A stretch of DNA of 64,000 nucleotides from an uncultured bacterium. GTDB taxonomy: Bacteria; Chloroflexota; Anaerolineae; J036; Brachytrichaceae. The notes beneath the pieces were generated by a model that made no database searches, had not been told where the DNA came from, and was given only the letters and a program-made list of their open reading frames with translations. Position numbers and translations under genes: made by a program. How positions within the stretch are numbered: the first letter of the stretch is position 1; every line of letters starts with the position of its first letter. This document shows positions 16,811-26,041 of the stretch, one piece after another. The stretch lies in assembly GCA_903921365.1 (NCBI GenBank), contig CAIXPS010000029.1, positions 1-64,000 on the forward strand. Direction: 5' to 3'.

Positions 16811-19579
16811 TCACACCGCCAACGCCTGATTCATCTCGCTAATGACCTGATTTACATCGCCCTTGAACACGCGCATCATGCCGAACACGCCGCCCTTGTC
16901 GAAAAACGGCGGGCTGCTGAGGTCGGCCGGCGTCATCGCCAGGTTCACGCCGATGTGCCGCGCGATCTGATCCAGCCACCAGCGTTGATCGGGCGTGAAC
17001 GTGCGCCCATCGGCTTCCTGATCGGCCACCCACACGGCATAGCGGCGCGTCACGCGGTCGGGGTAGGGGACGAGTTCGTCGTCCATCTGCACCGCGTGAC
17101 GCACCAGCGACACCAGGTCGGCCAGCACCCGCTGCCCGCCCGTCCCGCGCACCTTGTCCTGTTCCACCTGCGCGTACGCCATCCACAACGACTCGGTCGT
17201 CCACGCGCTGTTCGTCAGTTTCAATTGTTCGGCCAGGTCCTTTACCTGCTGGAAGGTCAGCGCGCGCTCGCGGTACGGCCGGCTATAGATCAACTGCAAT
17301 GCCGTGATGTCATCCTTGTGTAGCTCGATGAACGCATGGAACGACGTCACCACCTGCTTCGCGGCGGTGCTATCGGCGAATGTCGCCTGCGTCACTCGGT
17401 TGATGCTGGTCACGTCGATGATCTGCTCGCTGCGCTTCTGGATATTGACGAGCCTTTTACGCAGGTCTGGGTTATCAAACGGCGCGGCGGCGGCCTCAAC
17501 CATTTGCGCGTTCGCCTCCGGGTCGTCGCCAACAAGGTCCGGGTCGATGGCATTCAGCAGACTGTTGATCAGATCGTGCATGCTCTTGCCGTTCGTGACC
17601 GCGGCGACGGCGTACGCATCCTGCTCCGTCATGTTGCATTCCAAGCGCGCCAACCGCCCGGCTAATGACGACAGCGTGTCGTCGTCGCGCGCGCCCAGCG
17701 CGACGGCTTCCAGCAACTTCTCGAACGGCGCCGATGGGTTGCGCTCCAGCGACTGCGTTTCGAGCTTGGGGCTTTCGGTGATGCCCACTGCGTCCACGAT
17801 GACGAAGTGCGTCTTCGCTGGCGCGTCCGAGGTCACCGCCTGCAGATCGGTCGCGTTGATTATGCGTGTGCCGCGCCCCAGCATCTGCTCGTACAACAGG
17901 CGGCTTTGCACCGCGCGCATAAACAACAGCACCTCGACCGGTTTGATGTCGGTCCCGGTCGAAATCATATCGACCGATACCGCGATGCGCGGATCGTAGC
18001 TGTTGCGGAACTGCGCGATCAGCGTTTCAGGATCGACGCCTGTCACCTTGTACGTGATCTTCTTGCAGAAGTCGTTGCCCTTGCCAAACTCCTCGCGGAT
18101 GATGCGCACGATCTGGTCGGCATGCGCGTCGTCTTTGGCGAACACGATCGTCTTGGGGACTTGCGTCCGGCCTGGGAACAGGTCGGTGAACAGCTTGTCG
18201 CGGTATGCTTGGATCACGGTGCGAATCTGGCTCTCGGCCACCACGTCGCGGTCGAGTTGCTCCGGCGCGTAGGTCAGGTCTTCGTCCAGCATCTCCCAGC
18301 GTTGCTGGCGCGTCAGCTTGTCGCGCTTGCCCACGTAATACCCGGCGTTGATCGTGCTGCCGCGCTCGGTGATCTCGGTCCGGATGCGATACACCAGCCC
18401 GTCAACGTTCACGCCATCGGCCACGGCGCGCTGGCGCGTGTATTCCTGCACCAGGTTCTGGTTGAAAAAGCCAAAGGTCTGCTTCGACGGCGTCGCGGTC
18501 AGCCCGATCAGGAACGCGTCGAAATACTCCAGCACCTGCCGCCACAGGTTGTAGATCGAGCGGTGGCACTCGTCGGTGACGATGAAATCGAAATACTCGA
18601 TCGGGATGCGCGGGTTGTAGCGCACCACCTTCGGGTCCTTGAACGCCGCGCCCAATTCGAACAGCGACATCTCGTCCTGATCCGGCGGCAGGTCGGGCTC
18701 GTTGTTGAGCATGCTGTACAACCGCTGGATCGTCGTGATGCACACGCGGCTGACCGGGTCGAAGGTGTTAGAGCCGGGCCGTTGCACGTTGTACAGTTCG
18801 GTGAACTTGCGCCCGTCATCGGGCGTTACAAAGGCCTGGAACTCGCGCAGGGTCTGGCGGCCCAGGTTGGCGCGGTCGACCAGGAACAACACGCGCCGCG
18901 CGTCCGCGAATTTGATCAGCCGGTAAATCGCGTTGACGGCGGTGAAAGTCTTACCGCTGCCGGTCGCCATCTGGATCAACGCCCGCGGGCGATCCTCGGC
19001 AAACGAGCGCTCCAGGTTCGTGATCGCCTCGATCTGCGCCGGCCACAGCCCTTTTGTGATCAACGGGGGCATACGCTGCAACCGCGCGCGCAGTGTATGA
19101 GGGGACGGGGGCGACCGCAACGGGGGCAACCGCAAGGCGCGTAGCAGGCCCCTACTGTCTTCGGTTTCCACCATCCATTGCGCCAGCGTCTCGGGCCGGT
19201 GGAACGCGAACACCCTGCGGCTGCGCGGCGCCGGGTCGCGCCCGTCGGTGAAGAAGGTTTCGATGCCCGTGCTCTCGTACAAAAACGGCAGCGGTTTGCG
19301 CCATGCGGGCGGAATGTCGGGCAATCCCGCACTGTACTTCTCCGATTGCGCTTCCACGCCGGTCAGCGTTGCGCCAGCCGCCTTCGCCTCGACCGCGCCA
19401 ATAGCCTTGCGAGCCACGAACAGGAGGTAGTCGGCGTAGCCGGTCTTCAGCGGAAACTCGCGCACGGCCACGCCGCGTGACACGCCCAGGTTCATCTCCG
19501 CGCGGTTCTGGATAACCCAGCCGGTGGCGATGAGCGAGTCGTCAATATCATGGCGTGCGCGTGCTTCAGGTGTCGTCAT
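16811..19579 (-). CDS. hsdR: Type I restriction-modification system, restriction (R) subunit
   Basis: A 922-aa protein. The N-terminal nuclease has D50 (TGYADYLLF) and the E64-x-K66 pair (GAVEAKAAG). The SF2 translocase has Walker A MATGSGKT (204-211), DECH (336-339), LTATPSKQ and the late motif EQMLGRGTRI. It is the DNA-translocating and cleaving subunit of the HsdRMS complex. ATG 19577-19579 is preferred to a TTG 54 nt upstream because the family start MTTPEARAR begins there. Residues 142-152 (SRGLLRALRLP) are encoded by an inserted palindromic repeat (19123-19154), with P/S/R-rich residues following. It is divergent from the gene at 19695. Confidence 0.93.
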   Translation of the reverse strand: MTTPEARARHDIDDSLIATGWVIQNRAEMNLGVSRGVAVREFPLKTGYADYLLFVARKAIGAVEAKAAGATLTGVEAQSEKYSAGLPDIPPAWRKPLPFLYESTGIETFFTDGRDPAPRSRRVFAFHRPETLAQWMVETEDSRGLLRALRLPPLRSPPSPHTLRARLQRMPPLITKGLWPAQIEAITNLERSFAEDRPRALIQMATGSGKTFTAVNAIYRLIKFADARRVLFLVDRANLGRQTLREFQAFVTPDDGRKFTELYNVQRPGSNTFDPVSRVCITTIQRLYSMLNNEPDLPPDQDEMSLFELGAAFKDPKVVRYNPRIPIEYFDFIVTDECHRSIYNLWRQVLEYFDAFLIGLTATPSKQTFGFFNQNLVQEYTRQRAVADGVNVDGLVYRIRTEITERGSTINAGYYVGKRDKLTRQQRWEMLDEDLTYAPEQLDRDVVAESQIRTVIQAYRDKLFTDLFPGRTQVPKTIVFAKDDAHADQIVRIIREEFGKGNDFCKKITYKVTGVDPETLIAQFRNSYDPRIAVSVDMISTGTDIKPVEVLLFMRAVQSRLLYEQMLGRGTRIINATDLQAVTSDAPAKTHFVIVDAVGITESPKLETQSLERNPSAPFEKLLEAVALGARDDDTLSSLAGRLARLECNMTEQDAYAVAAVTNGKSMHDLINSLLNAIDPDLVGDDPEANAQMVEAAAAPFDNPDLRKRLVNIQKRSEQIIDVTSINRVTQATFADSTAAKQVVTSFHAFIELHKDDITALQLIYSRPYRERALTFQQVKDLAEQLKLTNSAWTTESLWMAYAQVEQDKVRGTGGQRVLADLVSLVRHAVQMDDELVPYPDRVTRRYAVWVADQEADGRTFTPDQRWWLDQIARHIGVNLAMTPADLSSPPFFDKGGVFGMMRVFKGDVNQVISEMNQALAV
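19123..19154. repeat. TAGGGGCC...GCCCC palindromic repeat inside hsdR
   Basis: GGGGCAACCGCAAGGCGCG (from 19123) and AGCAGGCCCCTA (to 19154) match the repeat copies at 14398-14428 and 15005-15036. Here it is read through in the one frame that avoids its TAG, adding about 11 residues to HsdR between the nuclease and helicase regions. Confidence 0.8.
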
Positions 19580-19694
19580 GGTTATCAACTTCGAAGAATC
19601 GTTTTCCGTCCCATGCAGATTGTATATAGTCAAAAACAGACTACCATTACTGTAGCTGTAAGCTGTAAATGCACGCAGAGTAACGGCGGTACTG

Positions 19695-21584
19695 ATGGAA
19701 ATGCAGTCTACTAATCATAGTTCATTAGGAATACATTGTCTCGGCAACGGGCGCTTATGCGCCTATGAGCAAGGCCCCAACATCCTCCAGGTGTTCGGCC
19801 CGCCCTATAGCAGCCCCATGCTCGGTTCACTTATGCTCGACGCCGACGCCAGCGTTCGAGCCGAGTCGCGCCGTGAGCCCGGCGCCGCCATCTGGACCCA
19901 TCAGCTCTTTGCCGGCGATGCGCCGTTCGCTGAGCTGACCGACTTCGTCGATGCCGATCTCCCATGCCTGGTGCGTCGCATCCGGTCGAGTGCGCCAGTG
20001 AACCTGCGCCTGACATTGGGCCTCGCATGCACAGCGGTTGATAACTCCCGCCTGCTGAGCCACGGCGCAGGCGGGTTGCTGTGCGAAGTCGCGGCCGGCA
20101 CGCCGTTCTACAGCCGCTATCCCTATCCGCGCAGCGTGGTGTACCAGATCGCCTGGCGCGGTGATGTAAATCACCGCGCACAGTCCGACGGCGCAACTCT
20201 GACGTTCGGCCCGGGCGAATCCTGGTTGTACATCGCAGGTGGGCCGGAGTACCCGCAAACCGTCGAGCACGCGGCAACAGCGCTGTCGCTGTCCGGGAAT
20301 GATCTATTAGCGCGGACCCGCGCGAGTTGGCAGACCTTTACCCAGAGCCGCGGCGATGGATCGGCGCGGCTGCCGGCGCAGATACCGCACGGCGAGCGGT
20401 TGCTGCAAGCCATCGACGATGTGTGCGTGTTGATCAAGGCGCAGCAGTCGGTTGAGGGCGGCGTGCTGGCCGGGCACAACTATCACCTGTGCTATGTGCG
20501 CGACCAGTACGGTGTGTCGCGCGGTCTGCTGGCGGCCGGTCACGCGGCCGCGGCCAAAGCCATTCTGGAGTTCTACTGGCACATCTGGCAACGCAACGGG
20601 CGCATTCACAATGCCCAGGCGGCCGGTGTGGATGGCGCCTTTCATATCCATGAAAACGACGAGGTCGAGATTACCGGCTACCTCATCCGCCAGGCGTTCG
20701 ACCTGCAGACGGCGATGAGTGACGCCGAGTTCACTGCCGAAATCTTCCCGATGCTGGCGTGGGCGTACGAGGCGCAGAAACGCCACGTGATCGACGGCAT
20801 GTTGCCCTTCAATGGCGATGAGACGTATGTGGCGGGCGGCATTCTCCCGCGCAGCGCACTCAACGACGGTTCCGCCGAAGCGACGCTGTTGTTCATCGAC
20901 TCTGGCGAGCGGCTGGTCGAGTATGCTACTCACAATCACCGCTGGCCGCAGGGCAAGAGCGGCGCAGAGCGTGAACTGCTGGCGCAGGTGAAAGCGGCCT
21001 ACCGGTCGCACTTCTGGTTCGACGGGCAACTGGTGACGAACCAGCCCGCGCGCGCCAACCTGCCCGGCGCCGCGCCGCGCTTTCGCCACGGGGTGTGCGA
21101 GCGGTGCATGGCCGAGGGGCGTTTCCGCTTCATCGAGTGGACCGAACACAGCGCCAGCGGCCGTTACCTGTGCCCCGCTTGCCTGGCGCAGGGCGACTAC
21201 GACCCCGTTGCGCCGCGCATTTATACGCTGCAATCGGTCAGCCTGACGCCACTGTACTTCCGGTCAGATCTGTTCCGCGCCGCGGAGTTGCGCCCGCTGG
21301 TCGAGAACATCGTGACATCGTACCAACGCACCGGGCAGTTGCCGTCACGTCCCGACGATGCGCGCAGGATATCGGTCGGCTACGACTATGGCTTCCTGCT
21401 CTATGCATTGACCGAACTGAATCACCCTGCCGCCACCGCGCTCGCCGGCAGGACGCTGGACCTGCTCGATTCTACTGGCGCGTGGGTTGAGTATTACATC
21501 GACCATCAGCCGGCGGGGACGCGTTGCCGGCCGTGGGAAAGCGCTATTAATCTGGAGGCGTTGTTGCGGTGGGCGGGATGGTGA
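19695..21584 (+). CDS. Six-hairpin glycosidase-like protein with an inserted CxxC...CxxC segment
   Basis: A 629-aa protein. The N-terminal third (to about 230) is beta-rich, as in the domain that precedes an (alpha/alpha)6 barrel: HCLGNGRLCAYEQGPN and PCLVRRIRSS. The rest is helical, with CYVRDQYGVSRGLLAAGH and MLAWAYEAQK typical of glucoamylase-like barrels. Near 467-496 a CERC...CPAC pair spaced by 22 residues looks like a zinc ribbon inserted in the barrel. No signal peptide is visible. The substrate is unknown. It overlaps the next gene by a few nucleotides, so the two are probably translationally coupled. Confidence 0.6.
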   Translation: MEMQSTNHSSLGIHCLGNGRLCAYEQGPNILQVFGPPYSSPMLGSLMLDADASVRAESRREPGAAIWTHQLFAGDAPFAELTDFVDADLPCLVRRIRSSAPVNLRLTLGLACTAVDNSRLLSHGAGGLLCEVAAGTPFYSRYPYPRSVVYQIAWRGDVNHRAQSDGATLTFGPGESWLYIAGGPEYPQTVEHAATALSLSGNDLLARTRASWQTFTQSRGDGSARLPAQIPHGERLLQAIDDVCVLIKAQQSVEGGVLAGHNYHLCYVRDQYGVSRGLLAAGHAAAAKAILEFYWHIWQRNGRIHNAQAAGVDGAFHIHENDEVEITGYLIRQAFDLQTAMSDAEFTAEIFPMLAWAYEAQKRHVIDGMLPFNGDETYVAGGILPRSALNDGSAEATLLFIDSGERLVEYATHNHRWPQGKSGAERELLAQVKAAYRSHFWFDGQLVTNQPARANLPGAAPRFRHGVCERCMAEGRFRFIEWTEHSASGRYLCPACLAQGDYDPVAPRIYTLQSVSLTPLYFRSDLFRAAELRPLVENIVTSYQRTGQLPSRPDDARRISVGYDYGFLLYALTELNHPAATALAGRTLDLLDSTGAWVEYYIDHQPAGTRCRPWESAINLEALLRWAGW

Positions 21585-23086
21585 ATATTGGCAAGCATAA
21601 AGTAGCACTAATTGCACAGGCGATCTGTTCAATCGTGTTATTGACCGTCGCCTTTCAAGTCATTCAGAAGTGGCAATATCAAAATGATGATTACTACATC
21701 ACCTTTACCTTTGCGCGTAATGTGGCGGAGGGCAGGGGGTTTGTATACAACGGCGGCGCCCCGATACTTGGCACGACAACGCCGCTTCTGGCGCTTCTAT
21801 TGGCGTTTGGCAGTCGGTTGATCCCGGCGATTCCAATTCCAGCACTCGCCATCGCATTAGGGGCAATGGCATGGATAGGCGCATGCTGGGCGCTATATTG
21901 TCACTTGCTCAGAAGCGGCATAAATGCCTTTGTCGCAAGCTTTACAGCCTGCGGCAGCCTGCTATGGGGATGCTGGGCGCGCTCACATTTTGGCAGCGAA
22001 CATCCCCTCTTTCTGTTTTTGCTGATAGCAGCCGTGCTCGCCTTATCGCTGAACAGATACTTGATAGCGGGAATTCTGATGGGTTGCCTGTACCTCACCC
22101 GTGGTGAAGGAATTTTGCTGCTGCCCATGGCCATCGGTTGGGTTGCACTGAACGACCGGAAATGGCGCTGGTCGATTCTGGCCGGATTTTTGATAATCGT
22201 TTTGCCGTGGTCGATTTATTCCGTGATTGCGTTTAATGCGTTGTTCCCAAACACACTGGGGGCGAAAGTGGCCCAACGAGCCAGCGGGATGTGGCAGAGC
22301 ATACGGGATGCATGGTTATATCGCGGCGCCTATCTCGGCGGGTCGATTGGATCCATCATGTCGATCCAACCTCAGTTGCCGTTTCTTACAACAGCATGGT
22401 TCAGCCTCCCGGCGCTTGGGCTGCTTCTCTCGCGCCGCGCGACACGTTTGATTGCCCTGGTGTTTCTGTTTCCGGTGGTTTCTTTCAGCGGGTATCTGGC
22501 GCTGAATGTGGCTGCCTACCCCTGGTACACCTATCTACTGGCCTACGGCGTGCACTCCCTGTCTCTGCTGGGCGCGGCATGGCTGATCACGCTTTCATGG
22601 AAATTCACGACAGGCCATACTGTGCCGTCCAGAATAGGCGGGGTATTGGTCAGCGCCTGTCTATTCGCGTTGGTCTTGTTCCCGGTCATCCGGCAGGTTT
22701 CGCTCTCCATCCAACCCAATCTCGGCTTAGACAATCGATCAGAGCCCTATCGGGCGCTGGCGCAATGGTTCAATGTCAATGCGGTTGAAGGGGACACAGT
22801 CGCTTATGTCGAGGTCGGCTATCTGGGGTATTTTTCGCGCGTTCAGGTGATTGATATGGCCGGGTTGGTCACGCCAGGCGTCACAGAGTTGCTGGGGAGA
22901 CACGATCTCGGCGAGGTTGTCACACAGAGGGAGCATCCGAAGTATGTCGTTCATGTTGCTCCCTTTGACTGGTTGACCGGCCCCTATGCCGCGACGCCGG
23001 GCTTTCTGGATAACTACAAACTGGTTAACGAGATCCAGACTGAGTTGTGGAATAACGGCGTCATGCAGATATGGAAGCGCCTTTAA
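21578..23086 (+). CDS. Polytopic membrane glycosyltransferase (GT39/GT83-like)
   Basis: A 502-aa integral membrane protein with about ten hydrophobic segments. After TM1 (about 10-30) comes the acidic loop QNDDYYITFTFARNVAEG, followed by GFVYNGG. The DD pair in the first external loop is typical of polyprenyl-phosphate-sugar-dependent glycosyltransferases (GT-C fold). A soluble C-terminal domain follows the last helix (about 390-502). It would transfer a sugar from a lipid carrier on the outer face of the membrane. ATG 21578 overlaps the upstream stop as ATGGTGA. A GTG 9 nt earlier is an alternative start. Confidence 0.7.
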   Translation: MVNIGKHKVALIAQAICSIVLLTVAFQVIQKWQYQNDDYYITFTFARNVAEGRGFVYNGGAPILGTTTPLLALLLAFGSRLIPAIPIPALAIALGAMAWIGACWALYCHLLRSGINAFVASFTACGSLLWGCWARSHFGSEHPLFLFLLIAAVLALSLNRYLIAGILMGCLYLTRGEGILLLPMAIGWVALNDRKWRWSILAGFLIIVLPWSIYSVIAFNALFPNTLGAKVAQRASGMWQSIRDAWLYRGAYLGGSIGSIMSIQPQLPFLTTAWFSLPALGLLLSRRATRLIALVFLFPVVSFSGYLALNVAAYPWYTYLLAYGVHSLSLLGAAWLITLSWKFTTGHTVPSRIGGVLVSACLFALVLFPVIRQVSLSIQPNLGLDNRSEPYRALAQWFNVNAVEGDTVAYVEVGYLGYFSRVQVIDMAGLVTPGVTELLGRHDLGEVVTQREHPKYVVHVAPFDWLTGPYAATPGFLDNYKLVNEIQTELWNNGVMQIWKRL

Positions 23087-23189
23087 CTCACGGTAATGAT
23101 GGCCGAATGGATCCAGGACGTGATCCTCGCGCTGCCACGGGCGGAGAGCATGGGGGCAATGATTCGAAATCGCTTCGACGGGGATACCT

Positions 23190-23996
23190 CTAACCTGTCA
23201 CTTGGCGCAGCAGCGCCACTTCGTTCAGCAACGCCTCCTCCGATGGCAAATGCGACTCCAGCGTAATCGCCTCTGCCTTTGGCGCGCGCTCCAGCGTCCA
23301 CCGCAGCAGATCGAGGTCGCTGGTCTGGATCGGCCCGTGCAGGTCGAGCATCTGCCTGCCGCCGTCGTTGTGCGGGCGGTTGATGTGGATCTCGCGCACC
23401 TGCGCCAGCGGGAGTTCGCTCAGATAGTCGCGCATTCCATGCGTGTCGCGCCGGCCCATGTTGAAGGCGCTGATCTGCGCATGCGCCAGGTCGAGCAGCA
23501 TGTCGCAACCGATATCGGCAATGAGCGCGCTAAAGGTCGCGGGCTCGCACACGTATTCGTAGGCGTTGGTGGGGTGGTAGTTGTAGTTCTCCAGCAGCAG
23601 CGGGATGCCCAGCCAGTCCATCAGCCGCTTCGCGTTGCGCGTGATGGCCGCCAGGCAGACCTCGCGGGATTGCAAGTCGCTCGCGAGTGCGCCGCGCCAG
23701 AACTCGGTCGTGTGTCCCTGTGGTTCCGCGCTCGCGCCAATGCCGGTCGAGTGCCACGGCGGGCGCGCCAGGTCGATCATCGCGCGCGCCTTCGCCATCG
23801 TGGCGGCATCGAACGGGTCGGCGTAGTTCAGCCAGAAGGTATACGAGATGTCGTGCAGCAACACCGGACGGAGCGCGAGCGCGCGTTCGAGCGTCGCGAT
23901 GTCGCGTTCGCCGTTGACCTCGATATAGTCAACCTCTATGCGGCCGCTATCAAGCAGCGACAGCAGTGCGGGGCTGATCGTCGCGCCAATTCTCAT
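23190..23996 (-). CDS. DUF692 / MNIO-type (MbnB/TglH-like) TIM-barrel protein
   Basis: A 268-aa protein with the DUF692 pattern. Candidate metal residues are H48 (VLLHDIS), E136-N137 (LLLENYNYH), D169 and H172 (CDMLLDLAHAQIS), H204 and H209 (REIHINRPH), H220 (MLDLHGP) and E247 (ITLES). The order and spacing match multinuclear non-haem iron oxygenases that modify cysteines in ribosomal peptides. No short Cys-bearing precursor or MbnC-like partner was found nearby. Its ATG overlaps the stop of the ABC ATPase gene (23993-23996, ATGA), so it is the last gene of the ABC importer operon. It could act on the imported compound, or bind iron. Function is unproven. Confidence 0.75.
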   Translation of the reverse strand: MRIGATISPALLSLLDSGRIEVDYIEVNGERDIATLERALALRPVLLHDISYTFWLNYADPFDAATMAKARAMIDLARPPWHSTGIGASAEPQGHTTEFWRGALASDLQSREVCLAAITRNAKRLMDWLGIPLLLENYNYHPTNAYEYVCEPATFSALIADIGCDMLLDLAHAQISAFNMGRRDTHGMRDYLSELPLAQVREIHINRPHNDGGRQMLDLHGPIQTSDLDLLRWTLERAPKAEAITLESHLPSEEALLNEVALLRQVTG

Positions 23997-25165
23997 CGAT
24001 CGTCCTCACCACTTACGGCCTGGTTGCGCACTTCAATCGGTTGGGCGTTGGGCGTCGCAGACGACGTACGCGTCGCAGACGACGTGCGCGTCACCGCTGT
24101 ATCGCTGTACACCAGGTAACGGGACGGCGTGAGCGCGATGCGGTCACCCGCGCGCGCCTGCACCGACTTGGGCATATAGACCTTGACGCGGTGCGCCAAC
24201 GCCGCTGTCTCATCGCCGAACAGCCCCGGCACGATCACCAGCACCTTGCGGTAGTGCCCCAGGTCGATGGTCTGGTCGATGACGCCTTGCCACGCGCCGT
24301 CAGTCGCGCTGAAGGTGAAGTCTTCCGGGCGCACGGCTACACTCAATCCACTTTCCCCGTTCAGCCCCTCAGGCGCCTTGAGCGCATACTGCCCGATGTG
24401 CAGCAGGTCGCCCTGGCGCTGAACAGGGAAAATGTTCATCACGCCGATGAAGTCGGCGACGAACAGCGTGCGCGGGTAGGCGTAAATCTGCGAAGGCTTG
24501 TCCAATTGCTCCAACTGCCCGGCGTTCATCACCGCAATCCGGTCAGCCAGACTGAGCGCCTCCTCCTGGTCGTGCGTGACGAAGATGGCCGTGATCTTGA
24601 TGCGGCGCTGGATGGCGTACAGTTCCTCGCGCAGGCGCACGCGCAACAGGGCGTCGAGGTTGCTGAACGGCTCGTCGAGCAAGAGCATCTTGGGCTGCAA
24701 CACCAGCGCGCGCGCCAATGCGACGCGTTGCTGTTCGCCGCCGGAGAGTTGCGCGGGGTAACGCCGGTCGTAGCCGGTCAACCCGACCAATGCCAGCGAG
24801 TCGCGCACCTCTTTGTCGATTTGCGCCTTGTCCTGGTGACGCAGCCGCAGGCCGAACGCGATGTTGTCGTACACACGCATGTGCGGCCACAGTGTGTACT
24901 TCTGAAACACCATCGCCGTGGGGCGGCGGTTCGGCGGCATATCCACGACCGACGCGCCGTCGATGAGCACGTCGCCGCTGGTCGGTTCTTCGAAGCCGCC
25001 GATCATGCGCAGTGTGGTCGATTTGCCGCAGCCCGACGGGCCAAGGATGCACAGGAATTCGCCGTCGCCCACGCTCAGGTTGATATCGTTCACGGCGACG
25101 GTTTCCGCGCTCTGCTTGGCGCCGCTGAAATGTTTGGTCAGGCCGACCAGTTCGAGTGTTGACAT
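23993..25165 (-). CDS. ABC transporter ATP-binding protein (PotA/CysA/FbpC class)
   Basis: A 390-aa importer ATPase. Walker A GPSGCGKST (42-50), signature LSGGEQQRVALARAL, Walker B LLLDEPFSNLDA and switch FVTHDQEEALSLADR are present. A TOBE-type C-terminal domain follows (about 240-360). This class powers polyamine, iron(III), thiamine or sulfate uptake. The C-terminal tail contains RTSSATRTSSAT, produced by an 18-bp tandem duplication (24052-24087). The start is 3 bp after the permease stop, and the stop overlaps the DUF692 start. Confidence 0.93.
   Translation of the reverse strand: MSTLELVGLTKHFSGAKQSAETVAVNDINLSVGDGEFLCILGPSGCGKSTTLRMIGGFEEPTSGDVLIDGASVVDMPPNRRPTAMVFQKYTLWPHMRVYDNIAFGLRLRHQDKAQIDKEVRDSLALVGLTGYDRRYPAQLSGGEQQRVALARALVLQPKMLLLDEPFSNLDALLRVRLREELYAIQRRIKITAIFVTHDQEEALSLADRIAVMNAGQLEQLDKPSQIYAYPRTLFVADFIGVMNIFPVQRQGDLLHIGQYALKAPEGLNGESGLSVAVRPEDFTFSATDGAWQGVIDQTIDLGHYRKVLVIVPGLFGDETAALAHRVKVYMPKSVQARAGDRIALTPSRYLVYSDTAVTRTSSATRTSSATPNAQPIEVRNQAVSGEDDR
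24052..24087. repeat. 18-bp tandem duplication in the ABC ATPase tail
   Basis: GCGTCGCAGACGACGT(A/G)C occurs twice in direct order (24052-24069, 24070-24087), differing at one base. On the minus strand it encodes the repeated hexapeptide RTSSAT near the C-terminus of the ATPase. The length of this tail probably varies between strains. Confidence 0.8.
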
Positions 25166-25168
25166 CAG

Positions 25169-26038
25169 TTAGACTCCGAAACCCGCCGAAATCGCGTTGC
25201 CGCGCACGAAGCGCTGCGCGAAGGTGAGCAGAATGAGCGAGGGCAGCCACAGGATGAACGAGATGATCGCGCCGTATTGCACGATGATCTGGCTGTTGAT
25301 GATCGAGTACATCAGCACCGCCATGGTGGTGACGTTGGGCAGGCCGACGATCAACGCGCCCTGCGCCTCATAAAACGTGCTGACGAAGGTGAGCAACACG
25401 GCGGCGCTGAGGGAAGGCAGCACCAACGGCAGCGTGACCTGCAGGAAGACGCGCACCCGCGACGCGCCCACGTCCAGCGCAGCCTCCTCCAGCGAGCGAT
25501 CCACGCCTTGGAACGCCGAGGTTGGTATCCAGATCATGAGCAGCAACGTGTTGACGATCTGGATCAGGATCACACCTGGGATCGTGCCAATCAGGTTGAG
25601 CCGGTAGAACACAACCGCGATGCTGACGTACAGGCCAAAACGCGGGAAGGCGTTCGTCGCGAGGAACGACAGCAGCAGCCCTTGCCGTCCCGGAAAGTTC
25701 ATGCGCGCGAACGCGTATGACGCGGGCAGGCAGATCACCGCCGAGAGTAGCGTGACCGTGACAGCGAGGCCGACGCTGAGCGGGAACGCCATTGCAAGGT
25801 CAGCGCGCGCGAGCGTCTCGGCCCAGAATGATGTGCCCCATTGTGTGGGAACCAGCGATGGATACCGCCACACATCGGCGAACGCCCACAACACGACGGT
25901 GAGCATCGGGCCGATGATGATGGTGAACAGGGCTACGATCAGCACCACGCTCAGACCTTCGCGCCGGACGGTTTTCGTCAGCGCCTTGAAGACGGATGAT
26001 TTTACGGGCATGGAGGGGCTGTGGGATACTACGGCCAT
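25169..26038 (-). CDS. ABC transporter permease (second permease of the operon)
   Basis: A 289-aa inner-membrane permease of the binding-protein-dependent type with about six helices. An N-terminal helix (about 30-55) is followed by four or five more. The EAA-like loop reads EEAALDVGASRVRVFLQV (near 180-197), the docking site for the ATPase. It pairs with the permease at 26042-26944, being the PotC/FbpB2-like half. Spacing to its neighbours is 3 bp on each side, so all three are one transcript. Confidence 0.9.
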   Translation of the reverse strand: MAVVSHSPSMPVKSSVFKALTKTVRREGLSVVLIVALFTIIIGPMLTVVLWAFADVWRYPSLVPTQWGTSFWAETLARADLAMAFPLSVGLAVTVTLLSAVICLPASYAFARMNFPGRQGLLLSFLATNAFPRFGLYVSIAVVFYRLNLIGTIPGVILIQIVNTLLLMIWIPTSAFQGVDRSLEEAALDVGASRVRVFLQVTLPLVLPSLSAAVLLTFVSTFYEAQGALIVGLPNVTTMAVLMYSIINSQIIVQYGAIISFILWLPSLILLTFAQRFVRGNAISAGFGV

Positions 26039-26041
26039 GGG

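Noticed and set aside
17807-19144. Long open frame of 445 codons opposite hsdR
   Set aside because: It is antisense to a clear hsdR gene and its translation is rich in Arg, His, Gln and Val without domain-like pattern, as expected for a shadow frame in GC-rich coding DNA.
23092-23189. Possible gene start (MAEWIQDVILALPRAES) after the membrane glycosyltransferase gene
   Set aside because: It shows some N-terminus-like sequence but loses it within about 35 codons, runs into the DUF692 gene and has no clear family match; it may be a remnant, but the support is too weak to list.
24041-25162. Open frame of 373 codons opposite the ABC ATPase gene
   Set aside because: Walker and signature motifs lie on the other strand; the antisense product has no motif.
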